Source: Citrobacter sp. Marseille-Q6884 | Lineage (GTDB): Bacteria > Pseudomonadota > Gammaproteobacteria > Enterobacterales > Enterobacteriaceae | Length of the DNA: 64,000 nt | Direction of reading: 5' to 3' | Assembly: GCF_945906775.1 (NCBI RefSeq) | Contig: NZ_CAMDRE010000003.1 | Location: 124,001 to 188,000, forward strand | Shown here: one piece after another, positions 47,953 to 55,437 of the stretch | How positions within the stretch are numbered: the stretch's first letter is position 1 | Layout: every line of letters begins with the position of its first letter | Translations under genes and position numbers: made by a program | Notes under the pieces: generated by a model | Told to the model about the DNA's origin: nothing | The model's input: the letters and a program-made list of their open reading frames with translations, nothing else | Database searches by the model: none

Positions 47953-48279
47953 TTACTTAATGGTTTTCAGGAGGGTGAACTTGGTTTTGCACCGGGTGCA
48001 TTGCGCTTTCAGAGACCCGGAGCGCACCTGTTTCAGTTTCCCGGCGCACTGGGTACAGGCTACGTCCTTCACACGTTGTGCCATTCGCTCATCCACAGCG
48101 AGTGTTTTGGTCGGGTTATGCTTACGCTTGGGAGCCTTCAAAAGCCCCAGCGCCCGCAACGTGGCTTTGTACTCCCGGGTGATCCATTGACCGTCGCGCT
48201 CATAGTGCAGGCCATCCCCCATCATATCGCCAAGCTGTATCAGCCGCTGATGCAGCACTTTTTCTTCTTCAGGACTCAT
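47953..48279 (-). CDS. Small zinc-ribbon protein (108 aa)
   Basis: Starts MSPEEEKVLHQRLIQLGDMMGDGLHYE; the C-terminal half is a classic ribbon, VACTQCAGKLKQ ... LKAQCTRCKTKF, preceded by a basic stretch (KAPKRKHNPTK). A zinc-stabilised nucleic-acid-binding role is plausible. It is the first backbone gene right of the 39-kb insertion. An AG-rich start region supports 48279. Confidence 0.65.
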   Translation of the reverse strand: MSPEEEKVLHQRLIQLGDMMGDGLHYERDGQWITREYKATLRALGLLKAPKRKHNPTKTLAVDERMAQRVKDVACTQCAGKLKQVRSGSLKAQCTRCKTKFTLLKTIK

Positions 48280-48362
48280 ATACCGTGCTCTCTTTAAATT
48301 ATTGAGACGGAACCGAGCCGATTGATACCTCATATGAGGCCACCAGCGTCTTTACTGGCGTT

Positions 48363-48761
48363 TCAACGAAGCTGACGCTCTGCTGAGTAGAGTCGAATGA
48401 GAATCGCGTCCAGCGCCCCACAGAGCGCGATCCTGAAGCTTTCGCTATGACCGTCCCGTTCGCGCATCTCCAGAAGGGCATCCAGCTCGTTATCGTCAAT
48501 CGGCAGTGGCCCGGAACAGAAGGTTTTCACCATGTCAGAGGTGTCAGGGTTTATACCTGCAATGCGCAGGATATCGGGAACCTCAGACCGGTAGATCACC
48601 GGTCGGCCTGATGGCGGTGTCCACGTTATCGGCTCTATCTTCAGTTGCGGTAAGCCAGCACCGGCGAGGGCGTTATTCAGATCGTCTATAAGCACGACAT
48701 CCGCTCCTGAAGGAGGATGTACGCCGAGGGCCGCAGGGATTTCGACAGAGATATTGTGCAT
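48363..48761 (-). CDS. Hypothetical protein (132 aa)
   Basis: Soluble protein starting MHNISVEIPAALGVHPPSG at 48761. It is separated from the glutaredoxin-like gene by 10 bp in the same direction, so both come from the TTCGTC promoter at 49118-49091. Middle part RPVIYRSEVPDILRIAGINPD; no family recognised. Confidence 0.6.
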   Translation of the reverse strand: MHNISVEIPAALGVHPPSGADVVLIDDLNNALAGAGLPQLKIEPITWTPPSGRPVIYRSEVPDILRIAGINPDTSDMVKTFCSGPLPIDDNELDALLEMRERDGHSESFRIALCGALDAILIRLYSAERQLR

Positions 48762-48771
48762 GGCGTTTACC

Positions 48772-49059
48772 TCAGTGAAGGACGTGATTAACCAGCGACG
48801 GGGGGATATCGAGTGACCCGACACTCCAGCCATTGGCAGTTGTCGCAATAAGATCTGGCCGGAACCCACCCCAACCCGTCACACGGCCCGAATCGTTGAC
48901 CACCACCACCAGCGGCGCACCGGTATTTTGTGTCAGGCGAACGAGATCTGCGTTGTCCACCAGCGGGATCTCATTCACGTCCACCCCAGCCAGAGAAAAG
49001 CGGGTAAGCGTCATGCGACATTTCGGACAATCAGGGGCAGTAAACACAGTAATTTTCAT
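48772..49059 (-). CDS. NrdH-like glutaredoxin/thioredoxin
   Basis: 95-aa thioredoxin-fold protein: KITVFTAPDCPKCRMTLTRFSLAGVDVNEIPL with a CPKC active site, then TGAPLVVVVND (cis-proline) and WGGFRPDLI. Similar proteins give electrons to ribonucleotide reductase or act as general thiol reductants in the cytoplasm. The ATG at 49059 is 32 bp downstream of a TTCGTC-type promoter. A plasmid-borne copy is uncommon and its partner here is unknown. Confidence 0.8.
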   Translation of the reverse strand: MKITVFTAPDCPKCRMTLTRFSLAGVDVNEIPLVDNADLVRLTQNTGAPLVVVVNDSGRVTGWGGFRPDLIATTANGWSVGSLDIPPSLVNHVLH

Positions 49060-49090
49060 TGGGATAGCCTGGTGTATACGGGATATATTC

Positions 49091-49118
49091 ATTATCCCAG
49101 CTTTCCGCTTCTGACGAA
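49091..49118 (-). promoter_or_regulatory. TTCGTC-type backbone promoter, site 5
   Basis: TTCGTC (49118-49113), 16-bp spacer, GATAAT (49096-49091) on the minus strand; with ATAATG the spacer is 17. Drives the glutaredoxin-like gene. Confidence 0.65.
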
Positions 49119-49199
49119 GCGTTGCGCGGGTAATCAGAGCGTAAGCAGGTAAGATATTGTTGGGGCCATCCTGCAACATCAGTTGCGCCAGTTGCCTGG

Positions 49200-49319
49200 C
49201 TATTCGTCGCTCTCTCCATTAGAGAAAATAAACCAAATAAGCAGAACGCCTCCGACCCACATTCCAACAAAGAGGCAAATACCGATCAGGTCATAGACGT
49301 ATTGTGGGATTTCATTCAT
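49200..49319 (-). CDS. Single-span membrane peptide (39 aa)
   Basis: Very short gene: ATG at 49319 after GAGGATGCGTT, ending in GESDE at 49200. The peptide MNEIPQYVYDLIGICLFVGM continues into VGGVLLIWFIF, one transmembrane helix with a charged tail. Position between two leftward genes and the good ribosome site make it credible. Function unknown. Confidence 0.6.
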   Translation of the reverse strand: MNEIPQYVYDLIGICLFVGMWVGGVLLIWFIFSNGESDE

Positions 49320-49360
49320 AACGCATCCTCATTAATAATTTGTATTCAGCCTTAAACCGG

Positions 49361-49891
49361 TCATTTCATTAACCGAATCCGGTCTATCAAAGCGCTACCC
49401 TGCGTTGCATTCAGCCCCTCGTGCCGGTGAGTCAGGAACAGGGCAGGGCAGTCAGTTGGAAAGAGTCGAGCGGTATCGTCCACGAAGGTGTAATGCTGTA
49501 GGCCGAACCGTTTAACGACCGCCATGCATTCGTGATAACGCACGTGGTTATTCACCAGCCCATCCAGATCGGGATTGAGTCCAGCAATCCGATCGCGTAT
49601 ACCCGCAGGGAAATGACTCAGCACCATCTCCCGGGGTACGCCGGTACGCCAGTTTGTGGAAAGGATAATTCCCGTCTGCGGGCATTGCGTCAGCACGTGA
49701 TCCAGCACAGGCATAAACTCCAGTGACCCGTTTTCCGCCCGGTGGAGTACACCGTCGATGTCCAGGAAAATCCAGTGACGACGGGCATCTATTTCCAGCC
49801 AGAACTCGCCCGCAGAGCGCCGGGTCGACATACAATCTATATCGTCCTGACAGGTAAACCTGACTAACCACTTCTGTAATAATCGGAACAT
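49361..49891 (-). CDS. HAD-like phosphatase (RNA-repair type HAD)
   Basis: 176-aa protein with HAD motifs: IFLDIDGVLHRAENG (motif I, nucleophile Asp and DxDG), IILSTNWRTGVP (motif II) and TFVDDTARLFP (motif IV). The order and the short cap match the HAD family found in Swiss-army-knife RNA-repair proteins, which act on polynucleotide or nucleotide phosphates. The basic N-terminus (MFRLLQKWLVRFTCQ) may be dispensable, with a second start at 49829. It follows the 205-aa gene by 22 bp in one unit. Confidence 0.75.
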   Translation of the reverse strand: MFRLLQKWLVRFTCQDDIDCMSTRRSAGEFWLEIDARRHWIFLDIDGVLHRAENGSLEFMPVLDHVLTQCPQTGIILSTNWRTGVPREMVLSHFPAGIRDRIAGLNPDLDGLVNNHVRYHECMAVVKRFGLQHYTFVDDTARLFPTDCPALFLTHRHEGLNATQGSALIDRIRLMK

Positions 49892-49913
49892 AGAGGCCTC
49901 TCGCGGTAGTTGA

Positions 49914-50531
49914 CTATATGCAGAACCGGCAACCATCAAAATCATACGGATTCTGTTGCCATGAAATACGGCCACACCCGGGGCAATTCCAGCGAGTCAG
50001 CCCCTTTGACTGTCGGCGATTTTGGCGTTTCAGCCAGGCAGGCATCAGCAGACCGGCCCCCTGCGTCATTTTACGGCGGTCTATCCGCTCAACACTGAAG
50101 GTAGGGCGTTTTGCAGCGTCAGGGATGTGATGGGGTAACCAGACGACATCAGGTCTATCTGCCTGTGGTGAGTCAAAAACTCTGGCAAGGGAAAAATCCG
50201 TGGTAGTACCCGCATCAGCCAGCCAGAACAGATCGTTTCCGTCCCATTGGCCATTAACGAAGCCGACATATTTGGTGGCGCTTTCGGAGAGAATGGTTTT
50301 TCCCGGTACAAACTGATGATCAACATGAAACACGAGATGGCGGTCGACTGCATCGGCATCAACCGGCAGGTCAAACTCCCGTCCCGTATTCCATGCGCGT
50401 TGTGCTTCCTCGCGGGTGTAAACCCGGGCATTACGCTGATCGGTGCTGTAACCTCTGCCGTGATGGCTATGAAAAGCGGTATTGCTACCAACGGTGTCAC
50501 GCAAGCTGACCAGATAAAAACGGTCTTTCAT
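49914..50531 (-). CDS. Hypothetical protein with C-terminal zinc ribbon (205 aa)
   Basis: Soluble protein starting MKDRFYLVSLRDTVGSNTAFH. The last 30 residues contain WNCPGCGRISW and DGCRFC, a four-cysteine metal site. The N-terminal 150 residues show no recognised domain. Upstream is the 184-aa gene at 50601 (69 bp), downstream the HAD-type gene; the three probably share the promoter at 51217-51189. Confidence 0.65.
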   Translation of the reverse strand: MKDRFYLVSLRDTVGSNTAFHSHHGRGYSTDQRNARVYTREEAQRAWNTGREFDLPVDADAVDRHLVFHVDHQFVPGKTILSESATKYVGFVNGQWDGNDLFWLADAGTTTDFSLARVFDSPQADRPDVVWLPHHIPDAAKRPTFSVERIDRRKMTQGAGLLMPAWLKRQNRRQSKGLTRWNCPGCGRISWQQNPYDFDGCRFCI

Positions 50532-50600
50532 GAAACACTCCAGAGGATGATGGCAGGAAAATAGCCCGGCGCGGCGGATACCGACACCGGGGAGGAGGGG

Positions 50601-51155
50601 TTAGCTTTCGATTTTGCTGACGTTTACGGTGTCATCGTCGTTACGCTTTACACCCAGCATGGTATCGCCATCGACTTCGATAATGCCGTCAAAGTAGTCG
50701 GTCATTTCGTCATAGCTGACTTCATCAAGGTCATCCAGCCGGTAGGAAGAGCCATCCGGCAGAACAAACTGACCATCCAGCGTGGCAAGGTCATACGCCA
50801 GCGGGGTAACCGTGAAGTAATACTCATCGGTGAACCAGACCGCGCCAACCACCAGTGGGTGAGAAATGTGGAATTCGACGGTGTTATAGCCCTGCGCTGC
50901 GATTGCATCCAGCAAATCAATGAAGCCGGGCATCGTATCGCCATCCCAGCCATCAGCCGATAAGGAAGGCTTGAGGTTATCCCAGTCGCTCAGACTGAAA
51001 AACACTGTGCCCTCACCGTCATCGCTGATATGGGATGAAATGTACGTCGCGCTTGCTTTTGAAGCCATTGCAAACAGGAAGTCCTCATCGAGCACGTGTT
51101 TGAGGGAGGTTTTAAAAACCTTGTCAGTGCCTGCTGCCGGGATAATCGCTAACAT
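50601..51155 (-). CDS. Hypothetical acidic protein (184 aa)
   Basis: Acidic, beta-rich protein (GEGTVFFSLSDWDNL, YYFTVTPLAYDLATLDGQF) starting MLAIIPAAGTDKVFK at 51155, after GAGGTGTTTC. A TTCGTC-type promoter lies 34-62 bp upstream. It opens the 50601-49361 unit. No family recognised. Confidence 0.65.
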   Translation of the reverse strand: MLAIIPAAGTDKVFKTSLKHVLDEDFLFAMASKASATYISSHISDDGEGTVFFSLSDWDNLKPSLSADGWDGDTMPGFIDLLDAIAAQGYNTVEFHISHPLVVGAVWFTDEYYFTVTPLAYDLATLDGQFVLPDGSSYRLDDLDEVSYDEMTDYFDGIIEVDGDTMLGVKRNDDDTVNVSKIES

Positions 51156-51188
51156 GAAACACCTCAGTGGTTGTGTTGGTCTGTTTTT

Positions 51189-51217
51189 ATTATCGAACGA
51201 CTGAGTCTGCTGACGAA
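51189..51217 (-). promoter_or_regulatory. TTCGTC-type backbone promoter, site 6
   Basis: TTCGTC (51217-51212), 17-bp spacer, GATAAT (51194-51189) on the minus strand. Confidence 0.7.
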
Positions 51218-51309
51218 GGAAAAAAGGGGACAAAAAGAGGCTGTTTTCTCAATAAAATCAGAAAGATTGTGACGGCCCGAATTCAGATGAAACGGGCGCA
51301 GACGGGGGG

Positions 51310-51480
51310 TTATTTGCTGGCGGATTCGGCTTCGTAAATGACTTCGTCGGCCCAGTCTCGATCAAATCCCGGCATCACCGGTAATGCTGCAACGACATCG
51401 GTAGGGAGGGCATCAATATAATCGCGCATGGCTTTTGCCACTTCCAGCAGTTCATTTTGCTTCATCATTTTCTCGCTCAT
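51310..51480 (-). CDS. Small hypothetical protein after ccdB (56 aa)
   Basis: Short gene from the ATG at 51480 to a TAA at 51310; the peptide begins MSEKMMKQNELLEVAKAMRD and is acidic and helical. It starts eight bases after the ccdB stop codon, with AGAGA as a weak ribosome site, so it is likely the third gene of the ccdAB operon. No family recognised. Confidence 0.6.
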   Translation of the reverse strand: MSEKMMKQNELLEVAKAMRDYIDALPTDVVAALPVMPGFDRDWADEVIYEAESASK

Positions 51481-51488
51481 TATCTCTG

Positions 51489-51797
51489 TCAGAAACCATC
51501 CAGCAGGAAGTCCACCGCACTTTTGATAGTGTGCCGGAACGGAGATGCGTCCATGACCGCCTGACCGAGCTGCTTCACGCGGACTGAAGCCATTTCATGC
51601 GTCATCAGGATAACGTCATTCCCTTCCACCTGTATGACCGGAGTTAATCGCGCAACCGGGGCCGAGGCTCCTTTTTTAAGCCGATGAAGGGGGATCACCA
51701 GGCGGGTATTTAACTCGCCAATGATGTCGCTCTGTATATCCAGCAGGTAAGGGTATGCCTGGCTGTTGCCGGGATTGCGGTAAACGGTATATTGCAT
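51489..51797 (-). CDS. ccdB: CcdB-type gyrase toxin
   Basis: 102-aa CcdB: MQYTVYRNPGNSQAYPYLLDIQSD at the start, RLVIPLH, LTPVIQVEGNDVILMTHEMASVRV, and the C-terminal DFLLDGF in place of the F-plasmid ending (the last three residues in F, WGI, are needed for gyrase poisoning). Family members trap DNA gyrase. The C-terminus differs from F CcdB, so strength or target contact may differ. It follows ccdA by 2 bp. Confidence 0.88.
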   Translation of the reverse strand: MQYTVYRNPGNSQAYPYLLDIQSDIIGELNTRLVIPLHRLKKGASAPVARLTPVIQVEGNDVILMTHEMASVRVKQLGQAVMDASPFRHTIKSAVDFLLDGF

Positions 51798-51799
51798 TA

Positions 51800-52039
51800 T
51801 CAGAACGTCCTGTATTCGTCAGACAGTAACCCATGCTCTTCAGTGATGCGGTTCAACTCCTGAATACCAGCACGATTCTGTCGTTTCCATTCTTCCGCTG
51901 CACTGGCCTTCAGTTTGCTCTGAAGCGCTTCTGCCAGCGTGGCGGACAAGTTAATCCCAGCGTCTTTTGCCTGCTGTACGAGCATTGGCTCAAGGGTGAC
52001 ACTGACGGTTTTTTTCTGGCGAGCAGCTGTAGCCTGCAT
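51800..52039 (-). CDS. ccdA: CcdA-type antitoxin
   Basis: 79-aa CcdA: N-terminal ribbon-helix-helix (KKTVSVTLEPMLVQQAKDAGINLSATLAEAL split by turns) and a C-terminal toxin-binding tail (AEEWKRQNRAGIQELNRITEEHG). It neutralises CcdB and represses the operon. GGAGG lies before the ATG at 52039, and a perfect 11-bp inverted repeat lies 16 bp upstream. Confidence 0.9.
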   Translation of the reverse strand: MQATAARQKKTVSVTLEPMLVQQAKDAGINLSATLAEALQSKLKASAAEEWKRQNRAGIQELNRITEEHGLLSDEYRTF

Positions 52040-52054
52040 GTGTCCTCCAATAAA

Positions 52055-52081
52055 AAAGCACGTGTCGATTACACGTGCTTT
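52055..52081. promoter_or_regulatory. Perfect palindrome before ccdA (operator or terminator)
   Basis: AAAGCACGTGT and its exact inverse flank 5 bp. Its place just upstream of ccdA suggests an operator for the CcdA ribbon-helix-helix. On the minus strand six T follow the stem, so it could instead stop transcripts coming from the P-loop gene at 52178. Both uses are possible. Confidence 0.7.
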
Positions 52082-52177
52082 AAGTATGCGCCCATTTTAT
52101 CCCACCAGCAAATTTGTTTGCCTCCGAGAGAGTCTACTGCGTCAGTTCAGCAGGTCAGATGGCCTAGACCGCAGAGG

Positions 52178-52642
52178 CTACGTTTTTCCAATCATGATAA
52201 GCAACACACGCCTGTTTGGCAGGTTGGCTGCAACTTTAGCTGCTTTATCAATGCTTTGTGCTGTATACACTACCCCTCTTTCTTTCAGGTTCTCCGCGTT
52301 CTGACGCAGCGTTTCCTCTGAAAAGCTGGACGACTCATCAATGCCAACTGGGCCGGGCTTTGCACCGCGCAAACTGAATGGCACAGGGCCATGCCAATCA
52401 TTCTTTACCAGTAACAGTCGGGCATCAATGATCCGTCCTGGTAGCGTTCTTTCGATGAGGTAACTTTTTCCGGTTCCAGTGCTGCCAATCAGGCAAACGG
52501 TGTAACCGAAACGCAATGCCCATCGAATGATTAGAGCCCAATACCGCGCCCGGAACGCGGAAATGACAGGCATTTCACCTGGTCTAAATACCGCTGCGAA
52601 AAGACATGAATAGCTATATTTCTCAGCGTTACAATCTTTCAT
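52178..52642 (-). CDS. Small P-loop ATPase-like protein
   Basis: 154-aa protein with a Walker A motif CLIGSTGTGKSYLIERTLPGR near residue 50 and a candidate Walker B region PGPVGIDESSSFSEETL (ID-E) about 50 residues later; the end ANLPNRRVLLIMIGKT is strand-like. It looks like a minimal Zot/FtsK-like or phage-type P-loop domain without additional parts. The start overlaps the stop of the preceding membrane-protein gene (ATGA), so the two are coupled. Function unknown. Confidence 0.65.
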   Translation of the reverse strand: MKDCNAEKYSYSCLFAAVFRPGEMPVISAFRARYWALIIRWALRFGYTVCLIGSTGTGKSYLIERTLPGRIIDARLLLVKNDWHGPVPFSLRGAKPGPVGIDESSSFSEETLRQNAENLKERGVVYTAQSIDKAAKVAANLPNRRVLLIMIGKT

Positions 52643-53316
52643 AAAACTTTATCCAGTGATGTGTTTTTGGGGAATTTTCTGCCCGCCCAGCAGGTAGCTG
52701 GTGTATCTGAAGTACATAACATCTTGTAGTTGCCTCTGACTATCTCTCTGGATATAGACTTATCAAATTCATTTCTATCCATATCAAATAGCCAGTAGAA
52801 CCCATCAGCATAGATAATTGTGGTTCGATTGGGATCCGAAGCTACGACGCGAGCATCCGTAATCAAATTCTCCTCATAGCGCAAAGGCGAAGCGGAGAAA
52901 AAGAATATTATTAATACGAACCAACTCCCTATGAAACACGGTAAAACATGTTTTTTGCAATCCTTTAAACCATCTTTGTTGCCTTTCATTTTGTAGTCAT
53001 AAAGACCAAGCAAAAAAAGTAAGAAAGAAAAAGCAAACCCCAGAAAAACGTGAGTATAAAACTGATGGATGCCGTCACTCCATGTAATACTGATACTTCC
53101 AGCATTTGTTCTTTTTGTTGTTATTTCTAATACGGAAATGAAAATGGCTGTTAACTGACTAAAACAAAATATTTTTATGCTTAATTCAGACTTAAACGCT
53201 TTGTTATATACTAATACAATCACAAAAAGTATTACGATTACAAAAGCTGTAATCATAAACTCACTCATCATCATGAGCACACTGTTATTAATACTGTAAT
53301 TTATGTTCATCATCAC
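52639..53316 (-). CDS. Polytopic membrane protein (225 aa)
   Basis: Four hydrophobic helices near residues 14-35 (LMMMSEFMITAFVIVILFVIVLV), 48-65, 88-108 and 125-145, then a soluble C-terminal domain with YADGFYWLFDMDRNEFDKSISREIVRG. Several ATGs lie at the start; the first is given. It is coupled to the P-loop gene, which suggests a membrane-ATPase pair, but no known system is recognised. Confidence 0.6.
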   Translation of the reverse strand: MMMNINYSINNSVLMMMSEFMITAFVIVILFVIVLVYNKAFKSELSIKIFCFSQLTAIFISVLEITTKRTNAGSISITWSDGIHQFYTHVFLGFAFSFLLFLLGLYDYKMKGNKDGLKDCKKHVLPCFIGSWFVLIIFFFSASPLRYEENLITDARVVASDPNRTTIIYADGFYWLFDMDRNEFDKSISREIVRGNYKMLCTSDTPATCWAGRKFPKNTSLDKVL

Positions 53317-53363
53317 TCCTTAATTTCACAACTTTTCATCATTTTATTTGAGAATTGACAGGC

Positions 53364-53774
53364 TTATCGAGTAGGGGGTTTAGCGTCCTTGAATATGTTC
53401 GCTCGTGTGGCGCTCACTAGACACCAGATAACAGAAGAAAGCAGAGCAAGCATTGCGTAAACCATTCGGAAGTTTGAATCCCACTTCGCGGTTACTATTG
53501 ATTCATCGACCGCCTCGCGAACGCAGGGAGATTCGATAAGTGTCGGGGGAGTCGTGGATTGTGGCTCTTCGGTACATACCATTAGTTTGCCGACCGGAGC
53601 ACCATCAATGACAGCCCTGGCTGCACTAACCAGATGCGCTGAAGGTGAACCTGAATAGTTCATGCAGATGAACGTGATAAATAAAGCAATCGCCGGGCCG
53701 GAGACCAGAGTGAAGAATGCGAAGCTGCGGCAGGCCGTAGTATGGCGATGCAAATTAGCGAGAAATGTCATCAT
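53364..53774 (-). CDS. Two-span membrane protein, paralogue of 54707-55165
   Basis: 136-aa protein with helices near residues 19-40 (FAFFTLVSGPAIALFITFICM) and 108-125 (VYAMLALLSSVIWCLVSA); the loop between them holds SPSAHLVSAARAV, KLMVCTEE and ESPCVREAVDESIVTAKWDS. The same landmarks occur in the protein encoded at 54707-55165, so they are paralogues. The loop probably faces the periplasm. The start overlaps the gene before it by 4 bp. Confidence 0.65.
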   Translation of the reverse strand: MMTFLANLHRHTTACRSFAFFTLVSGPAIALFITFICMNYSGSPSAHLVSAARAVIDGAPVGKLMVCTEEPQSTTPPTLIESPCVREAVDESIVTAKWDSNFRMVYAMLALLSSVIWCLVSATRANIFKDAKPPTR

Positions 53775-54412
53775 GATTTGTCACTCTGGGTTTTAGTCGT
53801 ATCCGACTCGGTGTCACATCGCTGGAAAGCTACTTGAGGAGGAATTTGATCAACCCCGGTAAAGCAATATTTCAGGGATAGTTGCTTTTTTCCCTCATCC
53901 AGTCCAACAAAAAAGATATCGACCGGATCTTCATGAAGTAGCTCTTTTGAGAGCCGGTTGTAGGCCATCCAGCTCCCAACCATATCGACCATTGGCTTAA
54001 ATTTATCAGTTGCGTTATCTGTAGGTTTAAATGGAATTACACGGAAAACATTCCATCGTGAGCAACGAACCAGCAATTGAGCATCACTCTGAAAGACGTC
54101 CAGATCAGTGTTATTTGTCAGGACTTTACACAGCGACTTGAGATCGTTACCCCTGACCTCCAGTTGGCTGAAGCTTCTATAATACTTTTCACATCCAGTT
54201 AAGTGCTGAGCGTAGCACTGCTTCAACAGTGTTGTGTCGTTACTGGCCTGCAATTGAGTATCTTTCGCCACATAGGCATCACTGATAAGAAAATCGGGAT
54301 AGAGGTGTCCCTCCCATAGCAGTTTCTCGGCGATAGCGCCCCCCAGCACCACCACCAATAAGATAAAAAAAATTGGGAACGTCTTACCCAGAGGTATTTT
54401 CATAAATCTCAC
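53771..54412 (-). CDS. Anchored periplasmic-type protein (213 aa)
   Basis: One N-terminal membrane helix (FPIFFILLVVVLGGAIA, residues 11-27) and a cysteine-containing domain that should lie outside the cytoplasm (LKQCYAQHLTGCEKYY, SLCKVLTNN, VRCSRW, KYCFTG). Even numbers of cysteines fit disulfides. It is coupled by 4 bp to the two-span membrane gene at 53774 and sits between the two membrane paralogues, as if the proteins form one envelope complex. No family recognised. Confidence 0.6.
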   Translation of the reverse strand: MRFMKIPLGKTFPIFFILLVVVLGGAIAEKLLWEGHLYPDFLISDAYVAKDTQLQASNDTTLLKQCYAQHLTGCEKYYRSFSQLEVRGNDLKSLCKVLTNNTDLDVFQSDAQLLVRCSRWNVFRVIPFKPTDNATDKFKPMVDMVGSWMAYNRLSKELLHEDPVDIFFVGLDEGKKQLSLKYCFTGVDQIPPQVAFQRCDTESDTTKTQSDKS

Positions 54413-54418
54413 CAGTCG

Positions 54419-54652
54419 TTAATTTGAGGTAAATTTGCTTTCCAGATTCAGAATGCATTTTTCATGTGCATACATGACGGCGGAATCATGGCCGTAATAG
54501 AGTTCGCCATTTTCACGCTGCCACTCACGCGCTTTTCGGGTACGGAATGCTTCTGACATATGTTTTCCACACAACTCACATGGCCCGAAAAAGTCGCTGC
54601 TGCGGCCTGTTGATTTTGTGAGTCTGACGATATTGCCTGTAGGTCTACCCAT
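54419..54652 (-). CDS. Zinc-finger protein (77 aa)
   Basis: Short protein with FFGPCELCGKHMSEAFRTRK, then HDSAVMYAHEKCILNLE: a CxxC pair and an HxxC-like pair able to hold one zinc. Basic stretch between them. No family recognised. It ends 7 bp before the anchored periplasmic-type gene and is probably in the same transcript. Confidence 0.6.
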   Translation of the reverse strand: MGRPTGNIVRLTKSTGRSSDFFGPCELCGKHMSEAFRTRKAREWQRENGELYYGHDSAVMYAHEKCILNLESKFTSN

Positions 54653-54706
54653 ACTGCCCCCTGTGCTGCTGGCATTGACCGGCTGTCTGCCGTGCTAAAT
54701 GAGTGG

Positions 54707-55165
54707 TTATTTATCCGCGTCATCATCGGATTCTTTCGGCACGAGTTTTGTATAGCTAAATGTCATATCAGAGGGACGGATCCCATAGCGCCACGGCTTT
54801 CTGCGGTAGTTAACTGCCTCGCTTACCATCCAGCAGATAAGAGCGATACCCGCCACTATCAGGTAGCCTTTGAGCAACAGCGAGTCCCATTGTTTAATGG
54901 CATCATCGGCATTCACCACGTGTCGCTGGCATTCTGAGGAGCGGAACGCGGCAAACACTGCTTTCTCTTCAGGGCAAACCATGACCGAGGTGCTGGTGGC
55001 ATTTCCAACCAGACTACGGGCCTGATCGAGGAAGACCTTGGATGGTGAACTGGTAAGAACTGTGCAGAACAGAATGAGCAGTAACGCAACTGCCGGAGCA
55101 GTGACAAACGAGAAAATGAATGCCTGCCCGGATTTCCATAAAACGTCGCTGATGTAAAATTTCAT
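54707..55165 (-). CDS. Two-span membrane protein, paralogue of 53364-53774
   Basis: 152-aa protein with helices near residues 15-38 (AFIFSFVTAPAVALLLILFCTVL) and 98-118 (GYLIVAGIALICWMVSEA). The loop SPSKVFLDQARSLVGNA ... VMVCPEEK ... ECQRHVVNADDAIKQWDS mirrors that of the protein at 53364-53774. It has an additional acidic tail (KESDDDADK). The gene starts at 55165 with AGGAAAC upstream. Confidence 0.65.
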   Translation of the reverse strand: MKFYISDVLWKSGQAFIFSFVTAPAVALLLILFCTVLTSSPSKVFLDQARSLVGNATSTSVMVCPEEKAVFAAFRSSECQRHVVNADDAIKQWDSLLLKGYLIVAGIALICWMVSEAVNYRRKPWRYGIRPSDMTFSYTKLVPKESDDDADK

Positions 55166-55217
55166 GTCGGTGTTTCCTCTTATCGGTATTCAGGCCCAGA
55201 GCAGCCCGGGGCTTAAT

Positions 55218-55415
55218 TTATGCTGACTGGAGTCCGCCAGATTGTTTCTCTTCAGCGCGGGTATTCCAGCGCGTCACAGCGGCTTGTTCGGAGTCCTGAA
55301 ACGCCACCGTGGCCTCACAGGAATTGCAGCAGGCGCGAAAATTATTCGAAATCTCCCGAACCCGGATAGATGAACAACCGCAGAAAGGGCAGGGCTTGAC
55401 GTTATCGTGTCTCAT
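55218..55415 (-). CDS. Lar-like restriction alleviation protein
   Basis: 65-aa protein with two cysteine pairs, VKPCPFCGCSSIRVRE and FRACCNSCEATVAF, and RWNTRA at the end, the pattern of the Lar family (Rac prophage Lar modulates EcoKI restriction). Many phage and plasmid proteins of this family are known only by sequence. I place the start at 55415 (MRHDNVKPC) after GAGGAAATACG. It follows the 231-aa gene by 22 bp. Confidence 0.75.
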   Translation of the reverse strand: MRHDNVKPCPFCGCSSIRVREISNNFRACCNSCEATVAFQDSEQAAVTRWNTRAEEKQSGGLQSA

Positions 55416-55437
55416 CGTATTTCCTCGCTGGTGGGCT

